From: Gaiellasilicea sp963707575
Lineage (GTDB): Bacteria > Actinomycetota > Thermoleophilia > Gaiellales > Gaiellaceae
DNA length: 64,000 bases
Direction of reading: 5' to 3'
Assembly: GCA_963707575.1 (NCBI GenBank)
Contig: OY970171.1
Location: 1,612,001-1,676,000 of the forward strand
Shown: positions 1 to 7,653 of the stretch, in pieces
Layout: every line of letters begins with the position of its first letter
Numbering within the stretch: position 1 is the stretch's first letter
Program-made: the position numbers and the translations under genes
Notes under the pieces: model-generated
Databases searched by the model: none
What the model was told of the DNA's origin: nothing
The model's input: only the letters and a program-made list of their open reading frames with translations

Positions 1-397
1 GGGCGCCCAGGCTCGGGTGCACGTAGCGCTCGCCGGCAGCCACCGCGCGCACGGCTCCCACGACCTCCGTGTCCGCCGCCTCCTTGAGCACGTAGCCGCT
101 CGCGCCTGCGTCGAACGCTTCGCGCACGTAGCGCGGGTCGTCCTGCATCGAGAGGACGAGCACCTTCGCCGCCGGGACGGCCTGGAGGAGCGAGGGCATG
201 CCTTCGATTCCCGTCTTCCCGGGCATCATCACGTCGAGCAGCACGACGTCCGGCTTGCACTCGATCGCCTCGAACACCGCGCGCTCGGCGTCGGCGGCCT
301 CACCGACGGTCTCGATGTCCACCTCGGCGTCGAGGACGCGACGGAGGCCGCTGCGCACGATGGCGTGGTCGTCGACGATGAGCACGCGGATGGTCAC
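1..397 (-). CDS. NarL/FixJ-type response regulator, 3' part cut by window edge
   Basis: The visible part is a phosphoacceptor receiver domain: acidic pair DD at residues 9-10, phospho-acceptor Asp at about 55 in VVLLDVMMPG, and the conserved Lys in YVLKEAAD. The DNA-binding domain, expected to be a LuxR-type helix-turn-helix, lies beyond base 1. The GTG start overlaps the TGA stop of the upstream histidine kinase by four bases (GTGA at 394-397), so the two are translationally coupled and almost certainly a cognate pair. The output domain is inferred from family architecture and is not seen here. Confidence 0.9.
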   Translation of the reverse strand, partial: MTIRVLIVDDHAIVRSGLRRVLDAEVDIETVGEAADAERAVFEAIECKPDVVLLDVMMPGKTGIEGMPSLLQAVPAAKVLVLSMQDDPRYVREAFDAGASGYVLKEAADTEVVGAVRAVAAGERYVHPSLGA

Positions 398-2034
398 CGT
401 GCCGGCACCTCGGCCACCAGCGTCGTCCCGGCCCCGGGCGCCGACTCGACCTGGAGCCGGCCGCCTGCGAGCAGCACACGCTCCCGCATGCCTGCGAGCC
501 CGAGCGCGTCGTCGCGGGTCACACGCGGATCGAACCCGGCCCCGTCGTCCTCGACGACGGCGACGACGGAGCTGTCCTTGCGCTGCAGCAGGATGCTCAC
601 TCGGCTCGCGGCGGCGTGCTTGACGATGTTCGTCAACCCCTCCTGGATGACGCGGTACAGGGTCGTCTCGGCCTCCGACGACAGGCGCGCCTCGCCGAGC
701 TGCGCCTCCAGGTCGACGTGGAGCGCGCTCTGCTCGCGGAAGGTCTCGGCGAGCCGCTCGACCGCGGGTACGAGGCCGAAGTCGTCCAGCGCCGACGGGC
801 GGAGCTCCACGGCAAGCCGGCGCACGTCTTGCAACGTCGAGACGACGAGGTCGCGGACCGCCTGCACGGCCGCGCGCGCCTCTTTCGACTCTGCAATCTG
901 CTCCAGCGGCTTCAGGCCCAGCAGGATCGAGGTCAGCGCCTGTCCGGTCTCGTCGTGCAGCTCGCGGGCCAGGCGTGCACGCTCGAGCTCCTGCGCCTCC
1001 ACGACGCGTCGCACAGCGTCCCGGCTGACCCGTTCCGAGAGGTCGACGGCGACCGCTGCCCGCGCCGCCAGGGTCTCGGCGAGGCGCAGGTCGTCCTCGC
1101 CGAACGCGGGGCCTCCCTCCAGCTTGTCGTGGGCGACCACCACTCCGATCGTGCGCCCACGCGCGACGAGCGGCACGTAGAGCGCCGAGTGGACGCCGAG
1201 CCGCCGCGTCGCCTGCTGGTCGATCTCCGGATCGTCGAGCACCGAGTCGATCCGCTCGCTCCGGCCGCGTTCGAGCACGCGTCCCGCCTTCGAGCCGTGC
1301 AGCGCGAGCTCCATCCCGGCGACGCCGAATGCGCTCTCTCCCGCGACTGCGGCGACGCGAAGCGACGGTCCGTCCGGCAGGGCGATCAGGACGAGCTTCG
1401 CGCCGACGAGCTCCTGGAGCCGCTCCGCCACCAGGAGAAGCAGAGGCTCGAGCTCGAGCTCGGTGGTCAGGGCGTTGCCGATCTCATTCAGCGACTCGAG
1501 CTGGCGCAGCCAGCGCGTCGAGCTCTCGTACAGCCGGGCGTTCTCGATCGCCACGGCCGCCTGGGCGGCGATCAACTGGGCGAGCTCCTCGTCTTCGTCG
1601 CTGAAATCGCGACCGCCGGCCTTCTCGGTGAGGTACAGGTTGCCGTACGCGACACCGCGCAGCACGATCGGTACGCCGAGAAACGATTTCATCGGCGGAT
1701 GGTTCGGCGGGAATCCGACCGAGCGTGGGTCGTCGGCGATGTCGTGCAGCCGCAGCGGCCGCGCCTCCCGGATCAGCACACCGAGGATGCCGCGCCCGCG
1801 GGGGAGCTCGCCGATCTGGGCATGCGTCTGTGGGTCGATCCCGGTCGTCAGGAACTGCTCGAGCGCCTGCCCGGTCCGGTCGATCACGCCGAGCGCGGCG
1901 TAGCCGGCCCCCGTCAGCTCGACGGCTGTCTCCACGATGCGCTGGAGCAGCGCGTCGAGGGACAGCTCGGAGCTGAGCGCGATGCCCGCGTCGACGAGGA
2001 CCCGGAGGCGGTCGACCTGGCCTGCTTCGGTCAC
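394..2034 (-). CDS. GAF-GAF sensor histidine kinase (HisKA_3/HATPase, DevS/NreB-like)
   Basis: This is a cytosolic sensor kinase. Two GAF domains (about residues 15-150 and 180-330) precede a HisKA_3 dimerisation and phosphorylation segment with the H-box ELHDETGQ (His about 360) and a C-terminal HATPase_c domain carrying EDDGAGF and GLAGMRER. No membrane segment is visible, so a diffusible ligand (redox, gas or small molecule) is likely; heme binding cannot be judged. I prefer the GTG at 2034. A longer TTG start at 2082 lies inside a strong hairpin (2069-2103) that looks like the terminator of the upstream gene. The stop overlaps the response-regulator start, forming a two-gene operon. Confidence 0.9.
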   Translation of the reverse strand: MTEAGQVDRLRVLVDAGIALSSELSLDALLQRIVETAVELTGAGYAALGVIDRTGQALEQFLTTGIDPQTHAQIGELPRGRGILGVLIREARPLRLHDIADDPRSVGFPPNHPPMKSFLGVPIVLRGVAYGNLYLTEKAGGRDFSDEDEELAQLIAAQAAVAIENARLYESSTRWLRQLESLNEIGNALTTELELEPLLLLVAERLQELVGAKLVLIALPDGPSLRVAAVAGESAFGVAGMELALHGSKAGRVLERGRSERIDSVLDDPEIDQQATRRLGVHSALYVPLVARGRTIGVVVAHDKLEGGPAFGEDDLRLAETLAARAAVAVDLSERVSRDAVRRVVEAQELERARLARELHDETGQALTSILLGLKPLEQIAESKEARAAVQAVRDLVVSTLQDVRRLAVELRPSALDDFGLVPAVERLAETFREQSALHVDLEAQLGEARLSSEAETTLYRVIQEGLTNIVKHAAASRVSILLQRKDSSVVAVVEDDGAGFDPRVTRDDALGLAGMRERVLLAGGRLQVESAPGAGTTLVAEVPAR

Positions 2035-2068
2035 GCTCGCATTCTCGCCCGAAGCGGAAGCTCTTGGC

Positions 2069-2103
2069 GAGGGGCCGAGCAACGGACGGTTGCTTGGCCC
2101 CTC
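2069..2103 (-). terminator. Strong hairpin after the SIMPL gene
   Basis: The arms GAGGGGCCGAGCAAC (2069-2083) and GTTGCTTGGCCCCTC (2089-2103) pair over 14 of 15 positions around a 5-nt loop. The hairpin lies 10 bp after the minus-strand stop at 2113 and before the kinase start. There is no clear U-tract, so efficiency as an intrinsic terminator is uncertain. Confidence 0.55.
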
Positions 2104-2112
2104 CGGGGGAGC

Positions 2113-2814
2113 TCAGGAGGCGGCGAAGGTGACTGCGACGCTGGCGCTGACCTCTTGCTGGCCCGGTTCGATCGGCGTCTGCGCTACGGCCTCGTCGGCT
2201 GCCCTCGACGCCATCGCCGCCAGGGGCATGGGCGCCGAGCCGTTCTCGACGACCGTGGTGACGGCGCCGAGCGTCAGGTTCGACGCGGCCGCGAGCGCCT
2301 GCGCGCTCAGCCGGGCCTCGGCCACCGCGGCGCGGAGCGCCTGCCGGTAGAGCTGGGCCGGATTCGCGTGGGTGAGGGTCGGGCCGTACACCTGGTTCGC
2401 ACCGGCCGCGACGACCGCGTCGATCACGGCGCCGGCTCTCGCCACGTTGCGTACCGTCGCGGTGACGGAGTTCTGCGCGGTGAAGCCCTGTACGGCGCCG
2501 GCCTCGGCATAGCGTGCGTTGACGCTGACGGATTGCGTCTTCAGATCGGTTGCGCCCGCGCTCCGCAGCGCCGCGAGCACGCGGCGCATCTCGGCGGCGT
2601 TCGCCGCGAGCGCGGCCTTGGCCGTCGCTCCCTGGCTCTCGACGCCGACGGTGAGCTGGGCGCGGTCGGGGACGGCGGAGACCGAGGCGGTTCCCTGGAC
2701 GGTGATGCCGCCGGAGGTCGCCTCGGCGGCGGCCGGCGCGTCGCCGGCGTATGCGACCGCAGCCAGGGCCGCGAGCGCAAGGAGGCTGGTGATGGTGATC
2801 GCGAGTCGTCTCAT
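2113..2814 (-). CDS. SIMPL (DUF541) domain exported protein
   Basis: The product has 233 residues. It starts with a typical signal peptide (MRRLAI followed by a hydrophobic stretch and AYAGDAPA), which puts the protein outside the membrane. The rest is one SIMPL/DUF541 domain, recognised by the opening GITVQGTASVSAVPDRAQL and the later VNARYAE and GAVTTVVENG regions. The family's molecular function is poorly defined; members in other bacteria are linked to oxidative stress or outer-layer integrity. The start at 2814 is chosen because it begins exactly at the signal peptide; a start 9 codons upstream would add charged residues in front of it. It is divergent from the rhodanese gene. Confidence 0.85.
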   Translation of the reverse strand: MRRLAITITSLLALAALAAVAYAGDAPAAAEATSGGITVQGTASVSAVPDRAQLTVGVESQGATAKAALAANAAEMRRVLAALRSAGATDLKTQSVSVNARYAEAGAVQGFTAQNSVTATVRNVARAGAVIDAVVAAGANQVYGPTLTHANPAQLYRQALRAAVAEARLSAQALAAASNLTLGAVTTVVENGSAPMPLAAMASRAADEAVAQTPIEPGQQEVSASVAVTFAAS

Positions 2815-2858
2815 ACCCTCGATACGCCACCGCTCCGCCATCCGTCACACTCGGGAGC

Positions 2859-3560
2859 GTGGACGTCCGCTTCGTCGACTGCCGTGCCGCCGAGGCCTAT
2901 CTCGCCGGGCACCTTCCCGGCGCCGTGCACGCGGATCCCGAGCGTGACCTGACCGGGACCGACGGAGGCGGGCGTCATCCGCTGCCCTCGGCGGAAGCGT
3001 TTTCGGCCTGGGCGTCTAGGGCGGGAATCGGTGTCGACACGCTCGTCGTCGCCTACGACGAAGGCACGGGCTGGGCGGCACGGCTCTGGTGGCTGCTGCG
3101 CCACTTCGGCCACGAGTCGGCCGCGGTGCTCCGCTTCGAGGCGTGGCTGGGGCCGCTGCGCTCGGGCGAGGAGACCACCGCGCCGGCTAGGTTCGAGGCC
3201 GTCTCCCGCAACGACGACGTCGCCACCGCCGACGAGCTGCTCGAGCGGCTGGGCGACCCGGCGCTGGTGCTCGTCGACGCCAGAGCCGCCGAGCGGTGGC
3301 GCGGCGAGGTCGAGCCGATCGACAAGGTGGCGGGCCGGATCCCCGGCGCGCGTAACCTTCCCTTCGAGGACGCGGGTCCGCCCCCGCCCGAGCTGCTGGA
3401 GGCTCCGGAGCTCGTCGTCTACTGCGGCTCCGGCGTGACGGCGTGCGTCGATCTCCTCGCACTCTCGCTCGCTGGCCGGCCGGACGCCCGGCTCTACCCG
3501 GGCTCGTGGAGCGAGTGGTCGTCGCTCGGCCTGCCGGTCGAGCGCGGGCCCGCCTCTTGA
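2859..3560 (+). CDS. Two-domain sulfurtransferase (rhodanese-like)
   Basis: The product has 233 residues and tandem rhodanese folds: an inactive N-terminal copy (FVDCRAAEAYLAGHLPGAVH) and a C-terminal copy containing VDARAAERW and the active-site loop CGSGVTAC, whose first Cys would carry the persulfide. This arrangement matches thiosulfate or 3-mercaptopyruvate sulfurtransferases, although the protein is shorter than the usual roughly 280 residues. The loop sequence CGSGVT resembles the mercaptopyruvate type (CGSGVTA). Substrate is inferred, not shown. It is cytosolic, starts at GTG, and is divergent from the SIMPL gene with a 44-bp gap. Confidence 0.88.
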   Translation: MDVRFVDCRAAEAYLAGHLPGAVHADPERDLTGTDGGGRHPLPSAEAFSAWASRAGIGVDTLVVAYDEGTGWAARLWWLLRHFGHESAAVLRFEAWLGPLRSGEETTAPARFEAVSRNDDVATADELLERLGDPALVLVDARAAERWRGEVEPIDKVAGRIPGARNLPFEDAGPPPPELLEAPELVVYCGSGVTACVDLLALSLAGRPDARLYPGSWSEWSSLGLPVERGPAS

Positions 3561-3889
3561 ACGCCGGTGAGCGCGCCGCTATCGTGGACGATCTGATGGC
3601 CCGCGCGACGAGAATCCAGCAGCAGAATCTGATTCTCGTCAATGCGCGCGGCTTTGCGCGCTAGCCGGCGTTTCGCCCGTTCCGCCTCGGCGCCGGCTAG
3701 GAAGCTTCACAGAGGCAGACGACAACCGGCGAGTCAGAGAGGCGCAAAGCCCGTGCACGAATCATCGACAACCACGTTGTGCTCCTGCACCACCCCGCGT
3801 CCGACGCAGGTGGCGACCCGCAAGGGTGCGTCCATCATCGTGTGCTCGAGTTGCGGGCATCCACTGCCGCTGAGCCTTGGGCCGAGGCC
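3561..3889 (+). other. 329-bp gap upstream of pheA: leader-like region
   Basis: No convincing long gene lies here. The gap holds a possible 22-codon ORF (ATG 3596 to TAG 3664, product MARATRIQQQNLILV and seven more residues) preceded by a TATCGT hexamer at 3580, then several inverted repeats (next entry) and a GACGCA...TGCGTC pair around 3808-3837. The order hexamer, short ORF, hairpins and biosynthetic gene resembles an attenuator or riboregulatory leader. The short ORF is not enriched in Phe codons, so classical Phe attenuation is not supported. Confidence 0.35.
3607..3700 (+). repeat. Cluster of perfect inverted repeats in the pheA leader region
   Basis: GACGAGAATC (3607-3616) pairs with GATTCTCGTC (3631-3640). 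GCGCGC (3644-3649) pairs with GCGCGC (3656-3661). CTAGCCGGCG (3661-3670) pairs with CGCCGGCTAG (3691-3700). The first hairpin lies inside the 22-codon ORF and the last begins at its stop codon. Three hairpins within 100 bp suggest a structured RNA leader. Confidence 0.5.
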
Positions 3890-4771
3890 GTGGGCCGCGT
3901 AGCCGTCGCCTATCCCGGCCGGGACGGCGCCCACAGCGCCGCCGCCTGCGACCGCCTCTTTCCGGACGCGGAGCTCGTGCCGCTCGCGAGCTTCACAGAG
4001 GTGGTCGAGGCGGCGGTCTCGGGTGGCGTGCGATTCGGCGTGCTGCCGATCGAGAGCTCGCTGGTGGGGCCGGTCGCGGAGACGCACGATCTGCTCTACG
4101 ACTCCCCGCTCGCGATCACCGACGAGGCGATCCTGCCGATCCGGCACTGCCTCGTCGGGCCTGAGCTGATCGAGCCGGAGCGGATCAGGGAAGTGAGATC
4201 GCACCCGGTCGCACTCGACCAGTGCAGGCAGCTCCTGGCCGCGATGCCGCGGGCGACACCGATCGCAGCAGGCACCACTGCCGATGCGGCCGCCGCAGTC
4301 GCAGAGCTCGGCGATCCGGAGGTGGCGGCGATCGCCAGCGAGCGAGCCGCGCACCTCTACGGGCTCGTCGTGCTCGCCGGCAACGTCGGCGACCACCCGG
4401 AGGCTTTCACCCGCTTCGTCGCGGTGGCGCCCTACACCAGGCTCGACCGCCCGGCTCGTGCCTGGCGGACGGCGTTCTCCTTCGTGACCGACCACCGGCC
4501 CGGTGCGCTGCACCGGGCGATCGAGCCGTTCGCCCGCCACGGGATCGATCTCGTCCAGCTCGTGTCGCGACCGATTCCCGGCTCGGCGTTCCGCTACCGC
4601 TTCGACGCCGTGCTCGGTGGGCATCCGCTGGACGCGGAGATCAGCAGCGCGCTCGCGGAGATGCGCGGTCTCACCCGCGAGCTGCGGACGTTCGGGTCGT
4701 ACCCGGCGGCCGCCCAGCTCGAGGCTAGTGAGCGACCGTCGCCGCCAGCTCCTGGGCCTGCGCGGCGGTGA
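3890..4771 (+). CDS. pheA: Prephenate dehydratase
   Basis: The enzyme converts prephenate to phenylpyruvate in phenylalanine synthesis. The product has about 293 residues with two domains: a PDT catalytic domain starting at VAVAYPGRDGAHS, with the conserved Thr-Arg-Phe triplet in FTRFVAV, and a C-terminal ACT regulatory domain with the GALH motif (PGALHRAIEPFARHGIDL) and LVSRP, the region that binds Phe as feedback inhibitor. There is no chorismate mutase domain. The GTG at 3890 fits the family N-terminus; the reading frame is open upstream but unlike the family. The last 47 bases overlap the convergent DUF2199 gene. Confidence 0.92.
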   Translation: MGRVAVAYPGRDGAHSAAACDRLFPDAELVPLASFTEVVEAAVSGGVRFGVLPIESSLVGPVAETHDLLYDSPLAITDEAILPIRHCLVGPELIEPERIREVRSHPVALDQCRQLLAAMPRATPIAAGTTADAAAAVAELGDPEVAAIASERAAHLYGLVVLAGNVGDHPEAFTRFVAVAPYTRLDRPARAWRTAFSFVTDHRPGALHRAIEPFARHGIDLVQLVSRPIPGSAFRYRFDAVLGGHPLDAEISSALAEMRGLTRELRTFGSYPAAAQLEASERPSPPAPGPARR

Positions 4772-5228
4772 TCCCGCTGCGGTGATCGGCGACGAGCTCG
4801 TGCGGAGCGTCGGTGAGCTCGGTCGTGGGCAGCAGATCGACGTCCCGCAACCGGATCAGGACGCGCAGCCCGGTCGTCGCCCGATACGGGGCCAGCTCGT
4901 TCGCGAGCCGTGCCGCGAACGGCGGCTCGTCGGCGCCGCTCGGATCGTCCCAGAGCGCGCGGATTCGCTCGAAGCCGGCCTCGTCGAGCTCGGCCCAGAG
5001 GCCGTAGCCGAAGTACGTCTCGAGCTCAGGGACCGGGATCTCGAGCAGCGCCCGCACGAAGTAGCGAGGTACTGCTCCGGTGCGGAGGATGCACCAGTCC
5101 TCGCCGTGCTCGGTGGCGCGCTCGCGCTCGTCCTCGGAGAGCGCGAAGACGTCGTCCGGCAGGCCCAGGCGGATGTCCAGCATCAACTCGTCGTGGTACT
5201 CGCCGCAGACCGAGCACGTGTAGCCCAT
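4725..5228 (-). CDS. DUF2199 domain protein
   Basis: The product has 167 residues. It opens with a CxxCGxxH motif (YTCSVCGEYH) that could hold a metal ion, followed by the characteristic DUF2199 body (LGLPDDVFALSEDER, YFVRALLEIPV). The function of the family is unknown. It lies 3 bp after the HNH endonuclease gene on the same strand, so the two are probably co-transcribed. Its 3' end overlaps the end of convergent pheA by 47 bp. Confidence 0.85.
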   Translation of the reverse strand: MGYTCSVCGEYHDELMLDIRLGLPDDVFALSEDERERATEHGEDWCILRTGAVPRYFVRALLEIPVPELETYFGYGLWAELDEAGFERIRALWDDPSGADEPPFAARLANELAPYRATTGLRVLIRLRDVDLLPTTELTDAPHELVADHRSGITAAQAQELAATVAH

Positions 5229-5231
5229 CGT

Positions 5232-5747
5232 CTAGGCGGCCGCGGAGGCGCCACGCGGGAGGTAGCGCTGCCACACGGTCGGGATCGTCGGTGTCGCGAG
5301 GTGGATGAAGAGCACAGGCGCGGGCGGCCGAGGCTGGCGCTTCAGCCGCAGGCCGGACTCCTCGAGCAGGCGGTTGCCCTTGCGCAGATTGCACGGTGAG
5401 CACGCCGTGACGACGTTCTCCCACACCGACTCGCCTCCGCGGGAGCGCGGGATCACGTGGTCGAGCGTCAGCCGGCCGCTCGAGGTCCCGCAGTAGACGC
5501 AGCGCCAGCCGTCGCGGGCGAAGAGCGCGCGCCGTGAGATCTTCCGTTGGATCGCGCGCGGGACGCGGACGTACTGGACGAGCCGGATCACATGCGGCCA
5601 GACGTAGGTGTCGGCGGCCGAGTGCAGCACCTGCGGCAGGCTCTCGAGCACCTCGGCCTTCCCCTTCCAGACGAGCACGTGCGCGCGCCGCACCGAGCAG
5701 ACGTTCAGCGGCTCGTAACTCGCATTCAGGACGAGGACCTGTTGCAA
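5232..5747 (-). CDS. HNH endonuclease family protein
   Basis: The product has 171 residues. It has the N-terminal VLVLNASYEPLNV block typical of a widespread actinobacterial HNH family, then a zinc-supported HNH core: CVYCG, LDHVIPRSRGG and the second Cys pair with Asn in CSPCNLRKGNR. It is predicted to be a metal-dependent nuclease; this subfamily is chromosomal, common and not a homing enzyme. The start appears to be TTG at 5747. It is followed by DUF2199. An almost perfect 22-bp palindrome sits about 35 bp upstream. Confidence 0.87.
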   Translation of the reverse strand: MQQVLVLNASYEPLNVCSVRRAHVLVWKGKAEVLESLPQVLHSAADTYVWPHVIRLVQYVRVPRAIQRKISRRALFARDGWRCVYCGTSSGRLTLDHVIPRSRGGESVWENVVTACSPCNLRKGNRLLEESGLRLKRQPRPPAPVLFIHLATPTIPTVWQRYLPRGASAAA

Positions 5748-5781
5748 TCTGGGTCGAAGCGTAGCGCAGCGCCCACACGGC

Positions 5782-5803
5782 GCTTGTGTTCAGGAACACA
5801 AGC
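5782..5803. promoter_or_regulatory. 22-bp palindrome upstream of the HNH gene, candidate operator
   Basis: GCTTGTGTTC (5782-5791) and GAACACAAGC (5794-5803) are exact reverse complements separated by AG. The site lies 35 bp before the minus-strand HNH start, in a 143-bp stretch without other genes. It could be a repressor site or a short hairpin; no regulator family can be assigned. Confidence 0.45.
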
Positions 5804-5890
5804 CCGCCGCTCACAACGCTGGCGCCCTGACGCGGGGCTGAGCGTGCGCGGCCGGAGGGGATAGTGCGGATGCACAGACCGGAGAGTCGC

Positions 5891-5956
5891 GTGCGCTCAG
5901 ACGCGCGAGGCCGGCGGAGGCGGGCTCCGCCCGCCGGGAGCCGGCCGCTCAGGGCG
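5891..5956 (-). repeat. Repeat B, copy 1, directly after the DUF4446 stop
   Basis: This 66-nt GC-rich element begins at the base after the minus-strand TGA (5959-5957) and differs from copy 2 (40295-40360) at only about five positions. It contains the hairpin GGCGGGC (5919-5925), loop TCC, GCCCGCC (5929-5935). Both copies follow a stop codon in the same sense, suggesting a 3'-end element (terminator or mRNA stabiliser). Confidence 0.7.
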
Positions 5957-6427
5957 TCAGCGGGCCATGGCGCGCTCGACGGCCTCCTGCTCCTCGGGGG
6001 AGAGGGCGATCGAGGCCCGGCCCTGGTCGAGCTCCTTCACGTACAGGCGGGCGTAGTCGCGGCCCTGGATCGCGGTCACGACCGTGCCGCTGCGCGTCGC
6101 GTCGAGAAACGCGAACGAGGCGGACTGGTGGCCGCCGGTGCCGGCGTAGGCGTCGTAGCGGACGACGGAGGTGTTCGTGAGCGACCCGTCTACGCGGCGG
6201 TCGACGCGGGAGAGCCCGGCTGCGACCTCGTCGACGGCGCGGTGGAGATCGTCGATCCGGCCCTGGAGCGAGACCGCGAAGTCGACGAGGTCGGCTTTCG
6301 AGCCGCCCAGCAGCACGCGCTGCGCCTCGCGCATGCGACGAAGCCGCAGCCACAGCCAGCTGGTGAGGGTGAGTGCGACGGCTGCGGCCGCCGCGGCAGC
6401 GACTGCGACAACGAGCTCGGCGGTCAC
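5957..6427 (-). CDS. DUF4446 family membrane-anchored protein
   Basis: The product has 156 residues: one N-terminal membrane segment rich in Ala/Val followed by WLWLRLRRMRE, a predicted coiled region (VSLQGRIDDLHRAVDEV) and the DUF4446 core with VVRYDAYAGTGGHQSASF and VVTAIQGRDYARLY. The molecular function is unknown. Its GTG start overlaps the TGA of the upstream CARDB-like gene (GTGA, 6424-6427), so the two are translationally coupled. The stop codon is immediately followed by repeat B. Confidence 0.85.
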   Translation of the reverse strand: MTAELVVAVAAAAAAAVALTLTSWLWLRLRRMREAQRVLLGGSKADLVDFAVSLQGRIDDLHRAVDEVAAGLSRVDRRVDGSLTNTSVVRYDAYAGTGGHQSASFAFLDATRSGTVVTAIQGRDYARLYVKELDQGRASIALSPEEQEAVERAMAR

Positions 6428-7578
6428 TCCACCGAGAAGCTCACTCGGTATTCCTCCGAGTTGTTGGCGGGGTTGCTCTCGTCCGGGACGGGCGCGACGT
6501 CGACCCGCAGGGTCTGCGGCTCGCCGAACTCGAGCGAGGAAAAGTTGCGGAAGGTGATCTCCACCGTCTCGCCGGGGTCGATCAGGTCGATCGTCTGCGT
6601 CTTCTCTACCGGCGTCGGCGACTGCTGGATCGTCAACGTCACGGGGATCCCGACCTCCTGGTTGTCGCCGGTGTTCTCGACGGCGACGACGAAGGCGAGG
6701 TCGGTCGAGGCGACGATCGGGGTCTCGGTTCCGGATGAGAGCTGTTGCCCGCTCGGCTGCACCGTCACGGACTGAATGCCCGTCCCATGCAGCGGCCCGC
6801 CCGCATCGGTGCCGCCCTGCTCGGCGCCGTTGATCCGTTCCCAGATCCGGACCATCGACTCCGTGCTCGCGAGGTCGGCCGTCTGGACGAAGTTCGAGTC
6901 GGGCACCTCGACGCCGGTGATGTCCTGATTGCGCAGCTCGGTCGCGGCCGGCTTCGCGAACAGGTCGTCCCAGATCACGTCGCTGGCCACGAGCCGCTCG
7001 GCCTGGGAGGCGAGGAGCGCCCCGGCCGCCGCCGCGTCCTGCGAGTCGGCGGTGCGGCGGAAGGCGGCCGCGAGCCCGGCCAGGCCGTTGACGCGGAACT
7101 CGAAGGCGTCGATCGAGGCGGTGTGTGCGTCGCGGAGCGGACCCGGCGGGTCGAGCGCGCGGGTTCGGTTGGTGATGAGCCGTTGCTGGTTCGCGAGCCC
7201 CGTCAGCCGCTCCTGCAGCTCGGCGGGCTCGATCCCCTGGGTGGTCAGCGCCTCGTTCAGATCTCGGCCGGTGCGCTCGGACTCTTCCGCCAGGGACGTC
7301 ATGCTGGTCATGTAGGCGCGGTAGGTGTCCTGCCGCTGATCCTCCTGACAGCTCTGGACCCACAGCACGAGCAGGACGACGATCAGGATCGCGAACGCGA
7401 TCAGTCCGACGAGGCGGAGCAGTGGCGTGAAACCGGTGGCCGGGCGCATCGGCCCTCGAGGGCCACGGGGGCCGCGCGGGCCGAGGGGCCGGCGCAGGGA
7501 GCGCTCGCGTGGTTGGGCCTCCCTGGTCTCGGGCTCCTCGAAGAAGTCGAACTCGAAGTCGCTGTCGCGCTCGCTCAC
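6424..7578 (-). CDS. Single-pass membrane protein with CARDB-like extracellular domain
   Basis: The product has 384 residues. An acidic, then Gly/Pro/Arg-rich cytosolic N-terminus (about 45 residues, with repeated PRGPRG) leads to a membrane segment (about 52-74, FAILIVVLLVLWVQS). A long helical extracytoplasmic region follows, and then a C-terminal beta domain (about 265-384) resembling CARDB/DUF11 adhesion-type modules (VAVENTGDNQEVGIPVTLTI). The enzyme or ligand is unknown. It is coupled to DUF4446 and divergent from a Ser/Thr kinase gene 75 bp away, so it may be part of the neighbouring envelope-signalling group. Confidence 0.7.
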   Translation of the reverse strand: MSERDSDFEFDFFEEPETREAQPRERSLRRPLGPRGPRGPRGPMRPATGFTPLLRLVGLIAFAILIVVLLVLWVQSCQEDQRQDTYRAYMTSMTSLAEESERTGRDLNEALTTQGIEPAELQERLTGLANQQRLITNRTRALDPPGPLRDAHTASIDAFEFRVNGLAGLAAAFRRTADSQDAAAAGALLASQAERLVASDVIWDDLFAKPAATELRNQDITGVEVPDSNFVQTADLASTESMVRIWERINGAEQGGTDAGGPLHGTGIQSVTVQPSGQQLSSGTETPIVASTDLAFVVAVENTGDNQEVGIPVTLTIQQSPTPVEKTQTIDLIDPGETVEITFRNFSSLEFGEPQTLRVDVAPVPDESNPANNSEEYRVSFSVE

Positions 7579-7653
7579 GTCTGGGGGGTGAATTCAGGGT
7601 CGACGGGGGCCACTGTAACCGTTGCTTCGGCTTGCAAAGGAGTTTCTCCTGCC

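Noticed and set aside
2035..2082. Longer start (TTG 2082) for the GAF histidine kinase
   Set aside because: It falls within the 3' arm of the 2069-2103 hairpin and adds residues without family character; GTG 2034 is preferred.
3800..3845. T-box riboswitch before pheA
   Set aside because: GGTGGCGACC only partly resembles the T-box sequence and I found no matching Stem I or specifier loop. Kept only as a lead to test.
5232..5747. HNH protein as a homing endonuclease or mobile-element gene
   Set aside because: The sequence is of the common chromosomal actinobacterial type, composition equals its neighbours and there are no intron, intein, transposase or flanking repeats.
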